NCBI GenBank assembly: GCA_029851415.1
Contig: CM056744.1
Location: 101,837,338-101,901,337 of the forward strand
Origin: Eretmocerus hayati
Lineage: Eukaryota; Arthropoda; Insecta; Hymenoptera; Aphelinidae
Direction of reading: 5' to 3'
DNA: 64,000 bases
Each line of letters opens with the position of its first letter. Position 1 is the first letter of the stretch. The notes under the pieces were generated by a model, which was not told the origin of the DNA, searched no databases, and saw only the letters and a program-made list of their open reading frames with translations. Both the position numbers and the translations under genes were made by a program. Below, piece by piece: positions 30,912 to 46,623 of the stretch.

Positions 30912-33564
30912 AGAAATAACCCTCCTCAACTGGAACGCCCACGGAGTCAAGAGCAGAGAGCTCGAGCTCCGGAAACTCCTCAGTGACCACGATGTCAGCA
31001 TCGCCTGCATCTCGGAAACACACCTGAAACCCAAAGATAAACCCTTCCTGCCAGGCTATGCGATCTACAGAAAAGACAGATCAAATGGCAAGGGCGGAGG
31101 AGGAGTGGCGATCGTCATCCAAACGTCGATTCGCCATAGGGCGATCCGTACCGACGACTCTTTCGAAACAGTTGGCATCGAAATTTCCACCACCGGTCAA
31201 CCTCTACGTATCGTAGCGATCTACTCACCCCCGAAGGACACAGAGAAGTTCTCCAAACTCTCTCGTCTGTTCGATGCCTCCACCCCGACCATCCTCGCAG
31301 GTGATCTGAATGCTAAACATTCCGCTTGGGGCTGCGCTCATGACAACTCCAGAGGAATCTCGCTACTCAAATGCTCTCTTAAGGATCTGTTCACCATAGA
31401 GGCCCCCCGTGAGCCCACTCACATCCCCTACAATGAGCGGCACAACCCCGACATCCTCGACATTTTCATCACAAAAAATGTCAGCCTTCCCACTGAGCCC
31501 TGGACTGTGGTTGACACCTCGTCCGACCACAACCCGGTTCTGCTGAAGACCCCGCTGACGACCCTTGCAAACGGGAACACAGTCGAGAGCATCGACTGGC
31601 TTCACCTTCGATACCTGTTAGAGACCACTCCCCTAAAATGTCGGCTCATCCGCTCCACTGCAGACATTGACACCGCGATCGACGAGCTCACCTCGGACAT
31701 CACACGTGCCACGGCAGAAGCGACATCCCTTCGCCCGGTTCGAAAGAGCAACTTCAAACTCCCGGATGACGTTGAAGAACTCATCAAGGAGAAAAACCAT
31801 TACCGTAATCTTTGGTCTAGGAGCAGATTCAGTCCTTTCAAGACAAGAGTCAACGCTCTCCAACGACAGATCAAGACGCGCCTTGCCGAGATCCGGAGTG
31901 CTTCCTTCGAAAAATACCTCGAGGAAGCCGAGATCAACCCCAAACGGGCTTGGAAAGTCGTCAAGTCCCTTCGCAACAAGCAACCGGTCCTTCCAGCCTT
32001 AGTGAAGGACAACCAATCTTTCTCACTGGACGAGGAGAAGGCTGAAATTTTTGCCGACTCTATCGAAGCCCAGTGTTCCCCAAACCCAAGCCTCCCAGAG
32101 CTGGCGGACCTACACGACGCCATCTCGCGAGAAGTCCAGAATTTTCCTGTCCCCATCAACCCCGACATCCGACCCACAGACCCAGGAGAGATCCGATATC
32201 TCATCCGCAACCTGAATAACCGGAAGGCACCTGGCAGTGACCAGATCCGCAACGGAGTGCTAAAAATCCTCCCCCGTAAACACATTGCAGCAATCTGTAG
32301 TATTGTAAACGCCATTTTGCGTTTCAGCTACTTCCCCCCCGCCTGGAAAGAAGCCACGGTGGTATGTCTGCCCAAGCCAGGGAAACCTCTCTCCGTGGCG
32401 TCTAGCTACCGGCCAGTTAGCCTCCTACGCGCTCTCAGCAAATTAACTGAGACAATTGTTTTGGATCGAGTCGAAGATCACCTCGAGTCATCAAACGCCA
32501 TACCCGATTTTCAACACGGTTTCCGGCGCAATCATGGCACAGGCCACCAATTGCTCAGAGTCTCGGAGTACATAGCCGAGAAAATGAACAAGCGGTGGCA
32601 TACGTCCATGCTCTTACTCGATACCCAACAAGCCTTCGATAGAGTTTGGCGGGACGGGTTGGTCAAAAAGATGATCGACCTCGACTTCCCCCCCTATCTA
32701 ACTTGCCTCATCAGATCCTTCCTCTCTGATAGGACTTTCCGAGTAAAAGTCGGGACTGCACTCTCCTCGCCTCGGCGAACCACAGCCGGAGTCCCTCAAG
32801 GTTCTCCACTATCCCCTACCATCTTCAACCTCTTCGGTCACGACATGCCTCAGAATCCAGAAATCCTGATGGCCCTCTACGCCGATGACGTTGCCCTCAT
32901 CTCCTCAACTCCCCAAGTCGAGTTTAGCCCCTCGAAGATCAACCGCTTCCTCCCCTCTCTCATGGACTGGTACAACACCTGGCGTCTCACTATAAATGAG
33001 ACGAAGTCGATCGGGATCTTCTTCTCTCAAAGAGGAAGATACCCCACCAAAGGATTCTGCATCAACTCACACAGAATTCCTTGGAGTAAGTCTGCCAAGT
33101 ACCTAGGCGTAACTTTCGACGAGAACTTCTCATGGACTCGCCATGTCAAGCACACTCGCGCGAAAGCTTACGGGGCTTTCATCGCCCTGAAACCATTTTT
33201 CGCGAACCGGAAAATCTCGCCCCACACCAAACTTCGAACTTTTAACGCCATAATTCGAAGTGTCTGCACCTACGCCATACCAACCTGGGGCTCAGTCGAC
33301 CCTGCTCGGTTGAAACCTCTCCAGGGAGCTTTCAACAAGATCCTACGCTCAGTCACTGGCTACCCTTGGTACGTCAGAAATGCTCAGATCCGGCGTGAGA
33401 CCAAAGTCCTCACTCTCGCCGAATCAGCTGTTTCCCACGCGAAGAATCTCCGAGCCTCCGTCCTATCCCACCCCAATCCCACCATTTCCACCCTCGCGAA
33501 TTATGCCCCAAAATCCTTCGACAGAGTGAAGCGGCCCTGCTGCTTACTCGCACCGGACGCCTGA
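30892..33564 (+). CDS. Jockey-clade ORF2: APE-type endonuclease and reverse transcriptase
   Basis: 890 residues from an ATG that overlaps the end of ORF1 in another frame. The N-terminal exonuclease-endonuclease-phosphatase domain shows LLNWNAHGVKSRE, ISETHL, GGGVAIVI, GDLNAKHSAWG and the catalytic SDHNPVL. The reverse transcriptase spans residues of about 440-720: SSYRPVSLL, LLDTQQAFDRVW (first Asp), AGVPQGSPLSP, ALYADDVALIS (the YADD box) and AKYLGVTF. No RNase H domain is evident after it. It nicks target DNA and copies the element RNA into it. No frameshift or stop is present, so this is a possible active source copy. Confidence 0.96.
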   Translation: MARTPPEEITLLNWNAHGVKSRELELRKLLSDHDVSIACISETHLKPKDKPFLPGYAIYRKDRSNGKGGGGVAIVIQTSIRHRAIRTDDSFETVGIEISTTGQPLRIVAIYSPPKDTEKFSKLSRLFDASTPTILAGDLNAKHSAWGCAHDNSRGISLLKCSLKDLFTIEAPREPTHIPYNERHNPDILDIFITKNVSLPTEPWTVVDTSSDHNPVLLKTPLTTLANGNTVESIDWLHLRYLLETTPLKCRLIRSTADIDTAIDELTSDITRATAEATSLRPVRKSNFKLPDDVEELIKEKNHYRNLWSRSRFSPFKTRVNALQRQIKTRLAEIRSASFEKYLEEAEINPKRAWKVVKSLRNKQPVLPALVKDNQSFSLDEEKAEIFADSIEAQCSPNPSLPELADLHDAISREVQNFPVPINPDIRPTDPGEIRYLIRNLNNRKAPGSDQIRNGVLKILPRKHIAAICSIVNAILRFSYFPPAWKEATVVCLPKPGKPLSVASSYRPVSLLRALSKLTETIVLDRVEDHLESSNAIPDFQHGFRRNHGTGHQLLRVSEYIAEKMNKRWHTSMLLLDTQQAFDRVWRDGLVKKMIDLDFPPYLTCLIRSFLSDRTFRVKVGTALSSPRRTTAGVPQGSPLSPTIFNLFGHDMPQNPEILMALYADDVALISSTPQVEFSPSKINRFLPSLMDWYNTWRLTINETKSIGIFFSQRGRYPTKGFCINSHRIPWSKSAKYLGVTFDENFSWTRHVKHTRAKAYGAFIALKPFFANRKISPHTKLRTFNAIIRSVCTYAIPTWGSVDPARLKPLQGAFNKILRSVTGYPWYVRNAQIRRETKVLTLAESAVSHAKNLRASVLSHPNPTISTLANYAPKSFDRVKRPCCLLAPDA

Positions 33565-34341
<777 letters not shown>

Positions 34342-34382
34342 GCTTACTCTTCAATTGATTGACAAGCCACAAAGAAACAATC

Positions 34383-34398
34383 GGCCCTTTTCAGGGCC
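34383..34398 (+). terminator. histone mRNA 3' stem-loop (H2A-1)
   Basis: GGCCCUUUUCAGGGCC followed by ACCA, 41 bp after the H2A stop codon. Confidence 0.96.
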
Positions 34399-36920
34399 AC
34401 CAAAGCTTTCAAACGTATGAATTACTCCGTGTCTTTAGTACAGGATTGATCCTTCAAAACTGCTACAGGTTAATAATCTGCTTACGCCTGACAGAAATGT
34501 ATGTCCACCACATATATCGTCTTTTTTCTGACCTAGACCAAACCGACGTCTGTATGTCTCGAGGGGACATCGTCTTGCAATAACTACCTGTTACATTCTA
34601 ATCTCATTGAGGTATTGTGGGAATCCCATAATGAAGGGTGAATCGAAGCTTGGAATGATTCATTTAATTCGTCTCTGTTTTACTGTCTGATCGTCTCATT
34701 CGCTCACTTGATGGGTGACACTATTTGGCTGCAGATTTGTTGAGCTCCAATTTATTGGTATTCGTGATTTCGCGTCTAGTGTTTTGAGACGATATGCTCA
34801 TCACCTTTGTCTTGAATCTAACATATAGTATTTTTCGTCGACTAAATTTATGTATCAGTAATTCAATAGGCCATTCCGTTGTTCCTCAAAAGATGAATGC
34901 CGTTCTCATGGGCTGGGAAGTTTCTCAGGATCCAGTATTTTCATGGCTCAATCTGTGTATTTATAAGAATATCATCTCTGACCCTTCCACCAGCGATCCG
35001 AGGCTTGAATCACTCTGCTCACCCTCGTTAGGATCTGTTGTCCGGCTGCTGTGTAATACTCATCAGTAACTTCTGCTCTATTTGACACAATAGGATTACC
35101 CCGCAATATATCATCATAGAAAATTGTGAATAAGTGGTGAGTAAATCCGACAATCTTTAACCCTTAGTCACTAGCATGGTAGATTCCTGACACATTGAGT
35201 TTCAGTCAAAAACAATCAACTTTCCTTCCTGCTGCTTGAGCTTCTGATGTGAATCCATATTCTTGCATTCTCTTCCAAATCTAGCCCTTGCAAGATTTTT
35301 CAATGTCTGATGTTTTCCTTTAAGATATAGGCATACTAGGTGCCCATGATCAATCATGAGGCAGAGCCAAAGGATCAAATGTCCCCCCCCCCCCCTACCC
35401 AAATCAAACTCTAATTGCTCTTCATCAGGGGGCATGCGGTAGCTGTGTGAGCTAAATTTTGTTCTCGATTTGCCTCTTCGGATTTGGGCTAAACAACGAG
35501 TTATCGCACTTTTGTTATTGCCTACGTTGAATACGAAAACTCGTCATTTAGCCTAAATTCCAAGAGAATTCGTGTAATTCGAGAGTGAAAATGTCCCTTC
35601 ACATAGGTTAGGATTAACAATCGTCCACTTGTTCTAGTTTTCTCGTCACAGAGGGTTGTAGAGTATGAAGGAGTCGATAATAATCGACAACTCATCTGAA
35701 ACTCTGTATCATCATAATTTTTGCATGGGATGTGAATAGAACACCCCGACCGGGTTGCACTGCTATGCCGAATATCCTTAAACACTTATTTTATCAGATT
35801 CATCATGAAGAGAAGTATTGCAATCTTTGAAAGGTTTTTCTCAGAAATTGTCAAGTTCTTAATCAAGTTCACTCCAGGAAGTGATTTTATTGAGTCGTTT
35901 TCAGGGAAATTCACAACTTCTTGCCGATTGAAGTCATCCATCATATACTTGAGCTTTGAGCGAATAATTCATTCGTGTCAATGCGTACTCGATACTGCAG
36001 AAATTGGATGAATTTCGCGGGACGTGCCAAGAATCTACGCGCGTAGAAAGCAAAGTAACTTTGTTGAATGAGAAATCGAGTTTTTAACCGACCGCATAAT
36101 CTTACCTAGAGATGGTAATGCAAAAAAGCCCCTGGCAGTTGCCCTGTTATCATCAAGAATTAAGTAGTCTTACTTGAGAAAATTTAACGGAATGAGGCTG
36201 GATTTTACAACAGCATATGCAGCAATGAGCAGGATTATGGGATATGGAACTTGGAGAAATCGTGGCTACTCAAAAATGAAGCTGAGTGGTCATGAGGGAG
36301 TAGTTGTGTGACGTAAACGGACATAGTTCACATCTCTCAAACTTCTAAAATATTCTAAAATATTGAATCTTAGCGGGACAATGTAAAATATGGAGAATCA
36401 GTCATAATCGATGACTACTCTGTACTAGTTCTAAATCGCCTGTGGTATTTTGAAAAAGTAGGGACAATAACGAAGTTCTCAGTTGTTTTATTTTTCCATC
36501 CGAGTGGTGGCTATTCTCAGACCAGAGAGACGAAGTGAGTCGTTGCGATGAGACAAAAAGATTGATTGATTGATGTCCTTTACTCGCCAAAGACAAGATG
36601 AGAGATAAGCAGTGATTTTTTGATTCGAGTGCGATCGATCAAGATGAGCATGAATTTTTTTCGTGGTGCATTCAAGGTTCAAGCGCACTTACCCAGTGCA
36701 CGATCAGCGAAATTCCATCGAGCGTTTCGGGCTTCATATAGGATGATGTTCCACAAATCATGCCCAGGGACTGTTTGCTAGTGTTCACATCATTTCTCCA
36801 CACCCAGGTCAAACATGTACAATATGGAATGAATGTAACGTAAGACATCATACATTTCATGTTGACGGGTATCAGCTTCGGGATTGAGATAGTCTGGGCA
36901 TCCCGCCAATGCTTCCGTAG
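34399..36920. other. non-coding spacer between H2A-1 and the 36.9-kb hairpins
   Basis: No gene is supported. The only notable item is a short C-run at about 35382-35394. Confidence 0.5.
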
Positions 36921-37101
36921 AGCCTCGACAAGAAGTATTACTCTGTTCTTTTGCGCCTTTGCGCCCCATGTATAAGCATAGGAGATGTGGGCGTACTTGT
37001 GGCGCCAATGTCCCCGTGGCGTTCACTCCAACTACGGTGCCTTTGCTTATACACGGAGCGCGGAGGCGCAAAAGAGCAGGGGAATACTTCTTGTCGAGGC
37101 T
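36921..37101. mobile_element. 181-bp hairpin MITE
   Basis: AGCCTCGACAAGAAGTATTA at the left end is the complement of the right end. Arms of about 62 bp enclose about 55 bp. The multiple overlapping short frames here come from the symmetry. Confidence 0.78.
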
Positions 37102-37126
37102 CGTATCGACTTCGATTCCCCCGGAA

Positions 37127-37443
37127 AATCCACACGTTCTCTTACGTATTTTGACGCGCTAAATCAATTTTTCGATTTGGGTCGGTTCCCCATGATTTAA
37201 TTTCTTTTATTGTTATAAACAACTTTGACAGCGAAAATATGGTTTTTGCGTGTATCTTGAGTTATATGAATTTTCCGGAGAAAACACCTCTGACCAAATT
37301 TGTAAATCGTAAAATTAGCATGCTACAAACGAGTCCGCAAAAGTTTCCTGGGGAATGGAACCCGAGTCGGGAAGTTCGCAAAAATTGACTTCGGAATATC
37401 GTTCCAGCGCGTCAAAATACGTAAGAGAAAGTGCAGATTTCTA
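37127..37443. repeat. foldback repeat next to the 181-bp MITE
   Basis: The phrase CTCTTACGTATTTTGACGCG at about 37138 recurs as the reverse complement at about 37411-37430. Further pairing includes GTCAATTTTT-like and GGGTTCC/GGAACCC segments. Arms are about 70-80 bp and imperfect. Confidence 0.6.
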
Positions 37444-37639
37444 GAGGGAATTGGAGTGGATGTGGGAGAATTGGTGGGCGCCCATACTGCTAAGAGCTCA
37501 GAATGAGTAGACTTCTCACACAACCCAAATACAACAATAGTGGAATTATTTTCCTACCCTCGTTGCATCAAGTATCCGCATAGAAAGGATCTGTTGTATT
37601 CAGAACGAGAAAACTTGCCCATTGTATGAATTCATTAGT

Positions 37640-37655
37640 GGCCCTGAAAAGGGCC
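37640..37655 (-). terminator. histone mRNA 3' stem-loop (H4-1)
   Basis: Minus-strand GGCCCUUUUCAGGGCC, followed by ACUA. Confidence 0.95.
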
Positions 37656-37699
37656 GATTGTGTTTTTTAGCTGATGATGATGGCGATGGTGACTGGAGC

Positions 37700-38739
<1,040 letters not shown>

Positions 38740-38769
38740 ATCATCATCTGATATTCAAACAAAACCAAT

Positions 38770-38785
38770 CGGCCCTTTTCAGGGC
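38770..38785 (+). terminator. histone mRNA 3' stem-loop (H3-1)
   Basis: GGCCCUUUUCAGGGCC followed by ACUA. Confidence 0.95.
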
Positions 38786-40431
38786 CACTACAATTTTCAA
38801 AACGTATCGACATGTTCTCGCTCCACTTCCGCATATAGTCTACTGAGCTAGGAAAATTACCTGATGACTCACACTTTGTCTGAGCAATGCATGCCTTTAT
38901 CTACTACCCCATTTGGTAGATTACACTACTGTTCGAGTTTGTTCAGGTGATACGAAAGGAGAGATTCGCTTCGATGATGTGTTGCGGGATCATCCCTCGT
39001 CTACCTCTACCACCAAACGAGGGCGCGTGGGACTTGGTTCCTGGCCGGGATCCTTGGGATCGCGTAGCGTCGCGGCGGGATTGCGGTCGTTCTTGACCCT
39101 CGGCCACCGAAGCAATGCGTATGGGACTTGGTTTCTCGACGAGTTTCTTAATGCTCTGGCCCATCGTGCAACGATATTCTAAGTGTAATCCGTCCAGACC
39201 ACCCATAAGAAACACACTGTTGACACAGGCTGTATATCTACAAATAAACCATGGTGTCGTCGTTTAATCTATATTCTTCTAATATTCGAAAAAGTATACT
39301 GCAACATGTTTGAGTGTTGATGTCGTCGACAGGTAGTATTGGGACAAATATATCTGCACAGAATGTTGTGATACACGTACTGGTTCTGAACGAATATTAT
39401 TCAACGTTACGTGACCTCTTGAGATTCGGGCTGAATGGGGATCGCACTTCTCTTACGTGATAAGAATTTTTTTTAGCAAGCGATCTGAAGTCAAAGTGGG
39501 TTACATACGGAGTTTTACATCATAGGACTCGCACCATTGATGCATCATTGCCTATTGTACATTATTTTGGATGACCTATTTACACTGACACGGAAGACTC
39601 GTGTTTATGGCAACATGCGGGGTTTCAAAACTTGCTCATGGATTTTCGAGGTATCGTCCACAACACTTTTTGAGAAGATTTAGAAGCTCGATAACATCGA
39701 TGATAGAAGCGAAGCTGTGTCACAACTTCCTCCCGATATGATTGATGTAATAATTGTGTATCATGTCTACCATAATCATGATACTATTCAGACTTTTAGC
39801 CGAAAGCCTTGAGATTTTCTGAATTTGAGGGCGATGATTGGCACTCGTCCTGATAATTTGATAACCGATGTGAATAAATACAAATTTCATCAATAATGCC
39901 AATGTCTCACACTGTCACTGGGATATGGGATTATGGGACTCAAAAATGGTCTCGTTTTCATTATACCATAATTGAGTTTTATACGGACAGCCCAATTTTA
40001 GACGTAACCACGGTTATATTCGTTCATGCCACTGTTGCAAGTTCTGCGCAACTATTGTCCTTCCATGATGCACTATGAACCATTATGTTCATTTTCAAGT
40101 AGTAGAACTGGTTGAGCAGCATGAGATTCCTTGATCAACTGCTTGATGGGGGGAATAGACTAGTATCAATGCAATTGGACACGCGCTCAAACTCTACAAG
40201 ATATCCTTAGACTTCTAATGCGGATTTTCGTAATCAACAATCGGATGACGATCCTAGCCCAAATCCATGCCCAATCCCAAATGTAAACCCAACTTGACTG
40301 TGTACTGTTGCAAAGAACAGCAACCGACAACTAACCCGGAATTAACATAAGCTTTGATAAAACCAGAGGATGGTCATTAGATTAATGATTGCAATCAGAG
40401 AGTTAGCTCATACGTTAGTGGAATATGTGAT
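38786..40431. other. non-coding spacer with a GC-rich island
   Basis: Mostly AT-rich and empty. About 38990-39120 is GC-rich and open on the minus strand as 90 residues (38943-39215, with RCTMGQSIKKLVEKPSPIRI). I recognise no domain, so it is not called as a gene. It may be a fragment of a mobile element. Confidence 0.4.
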
Positions 40432-40447
40432 GGCCCTGAAAAGGGCC
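40432..40447 (-). terminator. histone mRNA 3' stem-loop (H2A-2)
   Basis: Minus-strand GGCCCUUUUCAGGGCC followed by AUCA. Confidence 0.95.
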
Positions 40448-40488
40448 GATTGTTTTTTTGTGGCTGGTCAATCAATTGAAGAGTGAGC

Positions 40489-42208
<1,720 letters not shown>

Positions 42209-42309
42209 CACATCTGTTGGTTCGGAGAAGCGGAGCCTCAATTCTTATAAAGGGGCCACCTTTCCCGCTCCGGCATCAGTCGATTCCCTGACAACCGACC
42301 GGTATTATA
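42209..42309 (+). promoter_or_regulatory. H2B-2 side of the divergent promoter
   Basis: CATCTGTTGGTTCGGAGAAG and a TATAAAG at 42246-42252, then the leader GGCATCAGTCGATTCCCTGA. The core promoter of H2B is complete. Confidence 0.8.
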
Positions 42310-42684
42310 ATGGCACCCAAAACCAGCGGCAAGGCAGTGAAGAAGGCCGGAAAGGCCGTCAAGAACATCGCCAAGGGCGACAAGAAGAAGAAGCACAAGA
42401 AGAGGCGCGAGTCGTACGCCATCTACATCTACAAGGTGTTGAAGCAGGTGCACCCCGACACCGGTGTCTCCAGCAAGGCCATGTCCATCATGAACAGCTT
42501 CGTCAACGACATCTTCGAGCGCATCGCCGCCGAGGCTTCCCGTCTGGCCCATTACAACAAGAGGTCGACCATCACCTCCCGGGAAATCCAGACTGCCGTC
42601 CGTCTCCTTCTGCCCGGTGAACTGGCCAAACACGCCGTCTCCGAGGGAACCAAGGCCGTCACCAAGTACACCAGCTCGAAATAA
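42310..42684 (+). CDS. H2B: histone H2B, copy 2
   Basis: 124 residues, the same protein as copy 1. Codons are nearly identical to copy 1 as well. The TATA and leader downstream of the 1135-bp insert are complete. About 42 bp after the stop is the histone 3' stem-loop. Expression may depend on whether the motifs left on the far side of the insert are needed. Confidence 0.98.
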   Translation: MAPKTSGKAVKKAGKAVKNIAKGDKKKKHKKRRESYAIYIYKVLKQVHPDTGVSSKAMSIMNSFVNDIFERIAAEASRLAHYNKRSTITSREIQTAVRLLLPGELAKHAVSEGTKAVTKYTSSK

Positions 42685-42727
42685 ATCAACTCAGGACTGT
42701 GAAGAAGAGGATACAAAAAAAGCAATC

Positions 42728-42743
42728 GGCCCTTTTCAGGGCC
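42728..42743 (+). terminator. histone mRNA 3' stem-loop (H2B-2)
   Basis: GGCCCUUUUCAGGGCC followed by ACCA. Confidence 0.96.
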
Positions 42744-45318
42744 ACCATATTTGTCTTAGGCAAGAACTACTATCTGATCCTGTTACAACAATCTCGTAAA
42801 CCCGCAGATACGAGTCTGGATGTCTGTGTGTGGGAGTTTTGATATCCATGCCTCGATCAATAAAATAACCACTGAAATTAACATGGTACTGGAGAAAATG
42901 TACAGAACTTTGTTTCGGAAGGGGCGTGATTTTGAGATTTCACGGAAGAAAGTTTTTTGACACTGTCAGAGAAGGTATCTTTAGAAAAGATATGAAAGAT
43001 TGAGAGCACAAAACCTGGGTAACCTCCTGAAATTCTATGCAATCTTCCGAAAGAAGATTCGGACTTGGTATGGTACATGCCAATGAGTTTTTGTCGAGGG
43101 GAGTCCACGTGCAATATGAGTCTACTCTTCAATCGACGCTCCTCCATTCACCTCTGCAGAAAAAAGTAAGGAATGTGTGGGATAGGATGAATTCCACGTT
43201 GGAACTTCTCAAAATATATAAAATTACCAAGAAAATCTGTCTATAAAATTCACAAAGCTTTTTATAACTCCCGTGCATTTTCTCGCGGAAACTTGCTATC
43301 TCGGTTTATGTTTCATGAACTCCAGGAAACAAAGCAGTAATCTGCAAAATCTAAATCTTGGTCTTGAATCGTAGAGGTTGGAGGACGAATTAAACTGATT
43401 CGATTTATGAATGAGATGACCATCTCTGAATTGAGTGGAAGTTTCTCATTACGGGGCATGCTGGAGTTGAAGGTCCGAGATGTGGTCATGTACGGTAGGT
43501 GAATACCTTATCGATCTAGACAGGCGGTACTTCACCACAAATTGTTTAAGGTACTTTTGATATCTTTAGCAGTTTCTTAAGCTATGGAAAATTTCTCAAC
43601 GTATCTCTCAAACTATTCTCCACATCGCGGTTTGATGATTGCACTGTAATGGTCATTGGGAGAATGCATAGAAGTATCGGAACAGGTACTATTCTGGGAG
43701 GAAGTGACTCATGATAATTAGTTCCAGACGAACGCTCAGGAATGCCTTAAACTTCTAGTACTCAAAGAATCAAGGATACGGAAATTATGCTCTTTTTCGA
43801 TTATAATGTCTCAATTTGACTCATACATGGGCGTCACATAACGCAATTTTCTCAAAATAGTCAGAACCATAATTTTTTGAGTGGGTCCTGTGGGACCCAT
43901 TGGGCATTCAGGGTATTATTATTGAGTACGCAAACGAATCCCTTGCTTCTAATGAAAGTGTTTACATTTTTGGACTCTTAGAGTGAATTGACGACAAAAA
44001 AGGCAAAAAACATGGAAGAGTGAGAATATCATGAAAGTATTTGGTTAATCTCAATTTTTCCTAGAGAGACAGATGACCTGACAGAGTCTTTTGCAGCAAA
44101 CTGGCTTGTGACAAAATTATGGCGTTAGGGACTGCACAAGCTGTACTCTGCGGATTACAGGTAGATATTTTCGAGTGATTCGGACAGAGTTATGGCATTT
44201 TTGATGAAGTGATTCATTTATTCAAGGAAATCAGAGACAACTTTTGATGATTGATGAGTTGATTTTCATGGAATATTAGAGCCCCGTGGCACGCGGGCTA
44301 TTGTCGGACATATTCATATACATATATATCAATTCATGTATCGTCCGCGTAGAATCAATGTGAAGAATATAGAAGCCAGTTTATATTCACCAAAAATTCT
44401 GAATTGTTATCTAGAGCGTGCCCCCCTTCGATTTTCAGGTTTTGCAAGCGCTGTAAGTTATGGCCATGCTGCGGACAAAATGACGGAGAAACAGAATAAG
44501 GAGTCGTCTCGCTGTTCGTGCGCTAAATCCTGTACCTAGGTTTATTGTCCTGTTAAAATTATAAATTAGCTGTGCTTGTAAAAATACCATGTCACAAATG
44601 GCTGATTGCTGAAATAACTGGCAAATGATCGCTGAAGTCTAAAGTTAGTGCAAACGCCGGAATGGGTTCTGTATGAATTTGGTCCTATAGGATCAAATTT
44701 ATGCACAATTTCATACCCAAATATTTTTTGACGTCAAACATTCCTATGCATGGATACAATTCCGCGGAAGCCTAGCAGGTCCCGTGGAACCCACTTTTTG
44801 AATAGCTCAGCTCCTAAACAATTTTCCGATTTGGACCATTCCAATGCAAGATTACCTCCAAGGGGGCTCATATAGATGTTCCGAATGAAATCGGTCACTC
44901 AGAATTATTGCCATCTCTACATGAATCGATTTAGACCGTAGATTTACTATCTTATATAGCGTCGCCTGAGCACTCAAATTTGCGTGATCCCAAAAACTAT
45001 GCACGCTTCATCACGATTTCCGATCGTCACAGACTCTTACGATTAGTTTTGTCTTAGAAAGAATCCATTAATCATGCACAACTGCCAAAACATTACCATG
45101 AAGTTTGGGAGTCTACATTGTGAAGGTGGGCCCCACAGAACCCACAAGGTGCTAGAGGGTTAGCAAACGTTGACTCTTCACTCGTCTGTATACAGACAAG
45201 GGCTTTATGATTTTTATCAACAATTTTATTTGTCTCAGAGCCAATTTTAATTCCGTGACATGGATCATTCCTGTCATAGAACATCAAACTGTTTCCAGGG
45301 TTATGAAACTTGTTACCG
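42744..45318. other. non-coding spacer with possible piggyBac-type end fragments
   Basis: No gene. At about 43886-43911 and about 45125-45158 related sequences (GGGTCCTGTGGGACCCA; GTGGGTTCTGTGGGGCCCAC on the minus strand) lead to an outer CCCT. In the second this follows CTAA, near the TTAA-CCCT start of piggyBac-type ends. The evidence is thin. Confidence 0.3.
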
Positions 45319-45444
45319 ATTCATTGAATGGGTCGCTAGCTGTCAGCTCGTAAGATCGACGAAGTGAAGCAATAATGGGCGTGATTAGTACTTAGGTGGG
45401 TGACCACGCATTCGGGCCTGCTGACCCTAATTCTGCGGGCGTTT
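45319..45444 (+). pseudogene. 5S rRNA-like sequence
   Basis: CGAAGTGAAGCAATAATGGG and GTGATTAGTACTTAGGTGGG followed by TGACC match the 5S rRNA internal promoter region (box A AGCAACATTGGGC and box C of the gene) with scattered changes. The match is good from about 45347 to 45405 and poor toward the 5' end. Counting from box A puts the 5S start near 45319 and the end near 45438, and a TTTT run follows at 45441-45444, where a Pol III terminator would be. The divergent 5' half suggests a pseudogene or a 5S-derived SINE head, not a working gene. Confidence 0.65.
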
Positions 45445-46400
45445 TCGATCGATTAGCTGGTACTCAAACCACAACAATGTAAGCGAAAAATTTCTTGACA
45501 GCTCTATCTTGTAATCCCCGATATAAATTTTGTGAGAATTCCCACGAACAGACGAAAATTGGGGAGCCAAATATCTCAACTTTCCCTGCTCGTTATCCTC
45601 TCAAAAGTTACGAAAACATTTGATGCTTTTTACTTCATCCTGTCTTGATGAATTTTACAGAAAGTCGGAGACATGCTCTACAAGTTATCATTAGATGACA
45701 GGATAAGTCTCGATCCCGATGGAGATTGATTTCTCTATGGTCACTCAGAGTAATCGAGGATCTACTACCCGTTTGGAATAAGAGATTTCAGGTCATGTTT
45801 GTGGACGTCCGTCAAGAATTGACAAATTCCACGACCAGCGAGTCCCATCTAGTCCTTTCGAGATCCGTCGGAGTCTTAAGTTCTTGTCAACCTACAGATA
45901 TACGTTATATCAATTCCAGTGTCTTATATTCTAAGAAGATTGAATGAAGTTAGTCTTCGAGAATTGAATTATTGGTATTCCGTGTGTCAATGATATGAAT
46001 ATGCATTTTCATAGCACTACCCTGTAAACACTATCGAAGAACTCACACCAGGAAACATTTGTTCATCTCTCGAGCACAAGCCATGCAAGGCCTTTCGTAG
46101 CCTGACATACTTCTACGCACGTTGAGCAAGTGATAACTCGGCGACGATTCCGAGACTTTCAAGACTTGGTTTGGTTACGATAAAGTGGTTTGCTACAACC
46201 TGGATATCTTACTTAGCTCATATGAAAAATTAAATTCTGTATGTTGTCTTATATCCAAGTAAAATATCAATTTTTCTTAAAAAATGCATGCGGATGAAAT
46301 CATCACTTTCTGAATTATAATCAAATTGCGCTGGACACCTTTCATATCAGGCAAATATATGGCCTCGTAATTGTGCTTTGAGGTTTTGCTGTGAGGAAAG
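45445..46400. other. non-coding spacer before H1
   Basis: No gene, repeat or hairpin stands out. Confidence 0.5.
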
Positions 46401-46623
46401 TATCCAAATAATCGGCTTTGTTTGACTCGAAATAACGACAAATTAGAGTTGAAATCAAAAACGAGACGCGTCTTTGGGTTAGCGAGATTCCCAGAACGGG
46501 CTTCATAGGAAGCGGGTCTCTCTGCGACGTCCGCGCTCCGCTATCAAGCAACGCTCTCCGTGCGTATTTCATACATATTCTCCGCTACTCGCCCGCAGTT
46601 CCAGAGAAACCCTAATCGCCACG
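46401..46623 (+). promoter_or_regulatory. H1 upstream region, no TATA box seen
   Basis: Within about 200 bp of the ATG there is no TATAAA, unlike every core histone gene here. Drosophila H1 is also TATA-less and uses a different basal factor (TRF2), so this fits the family but is an inference. Confidence 0.5.

Noticed and set aside
43886..45158. A piggyBac element with paired ends
   Set aside because: The two CCCT-ended fragments point in the same direction and have no clear TTAA pair, so only isolated fragments can be suggested.
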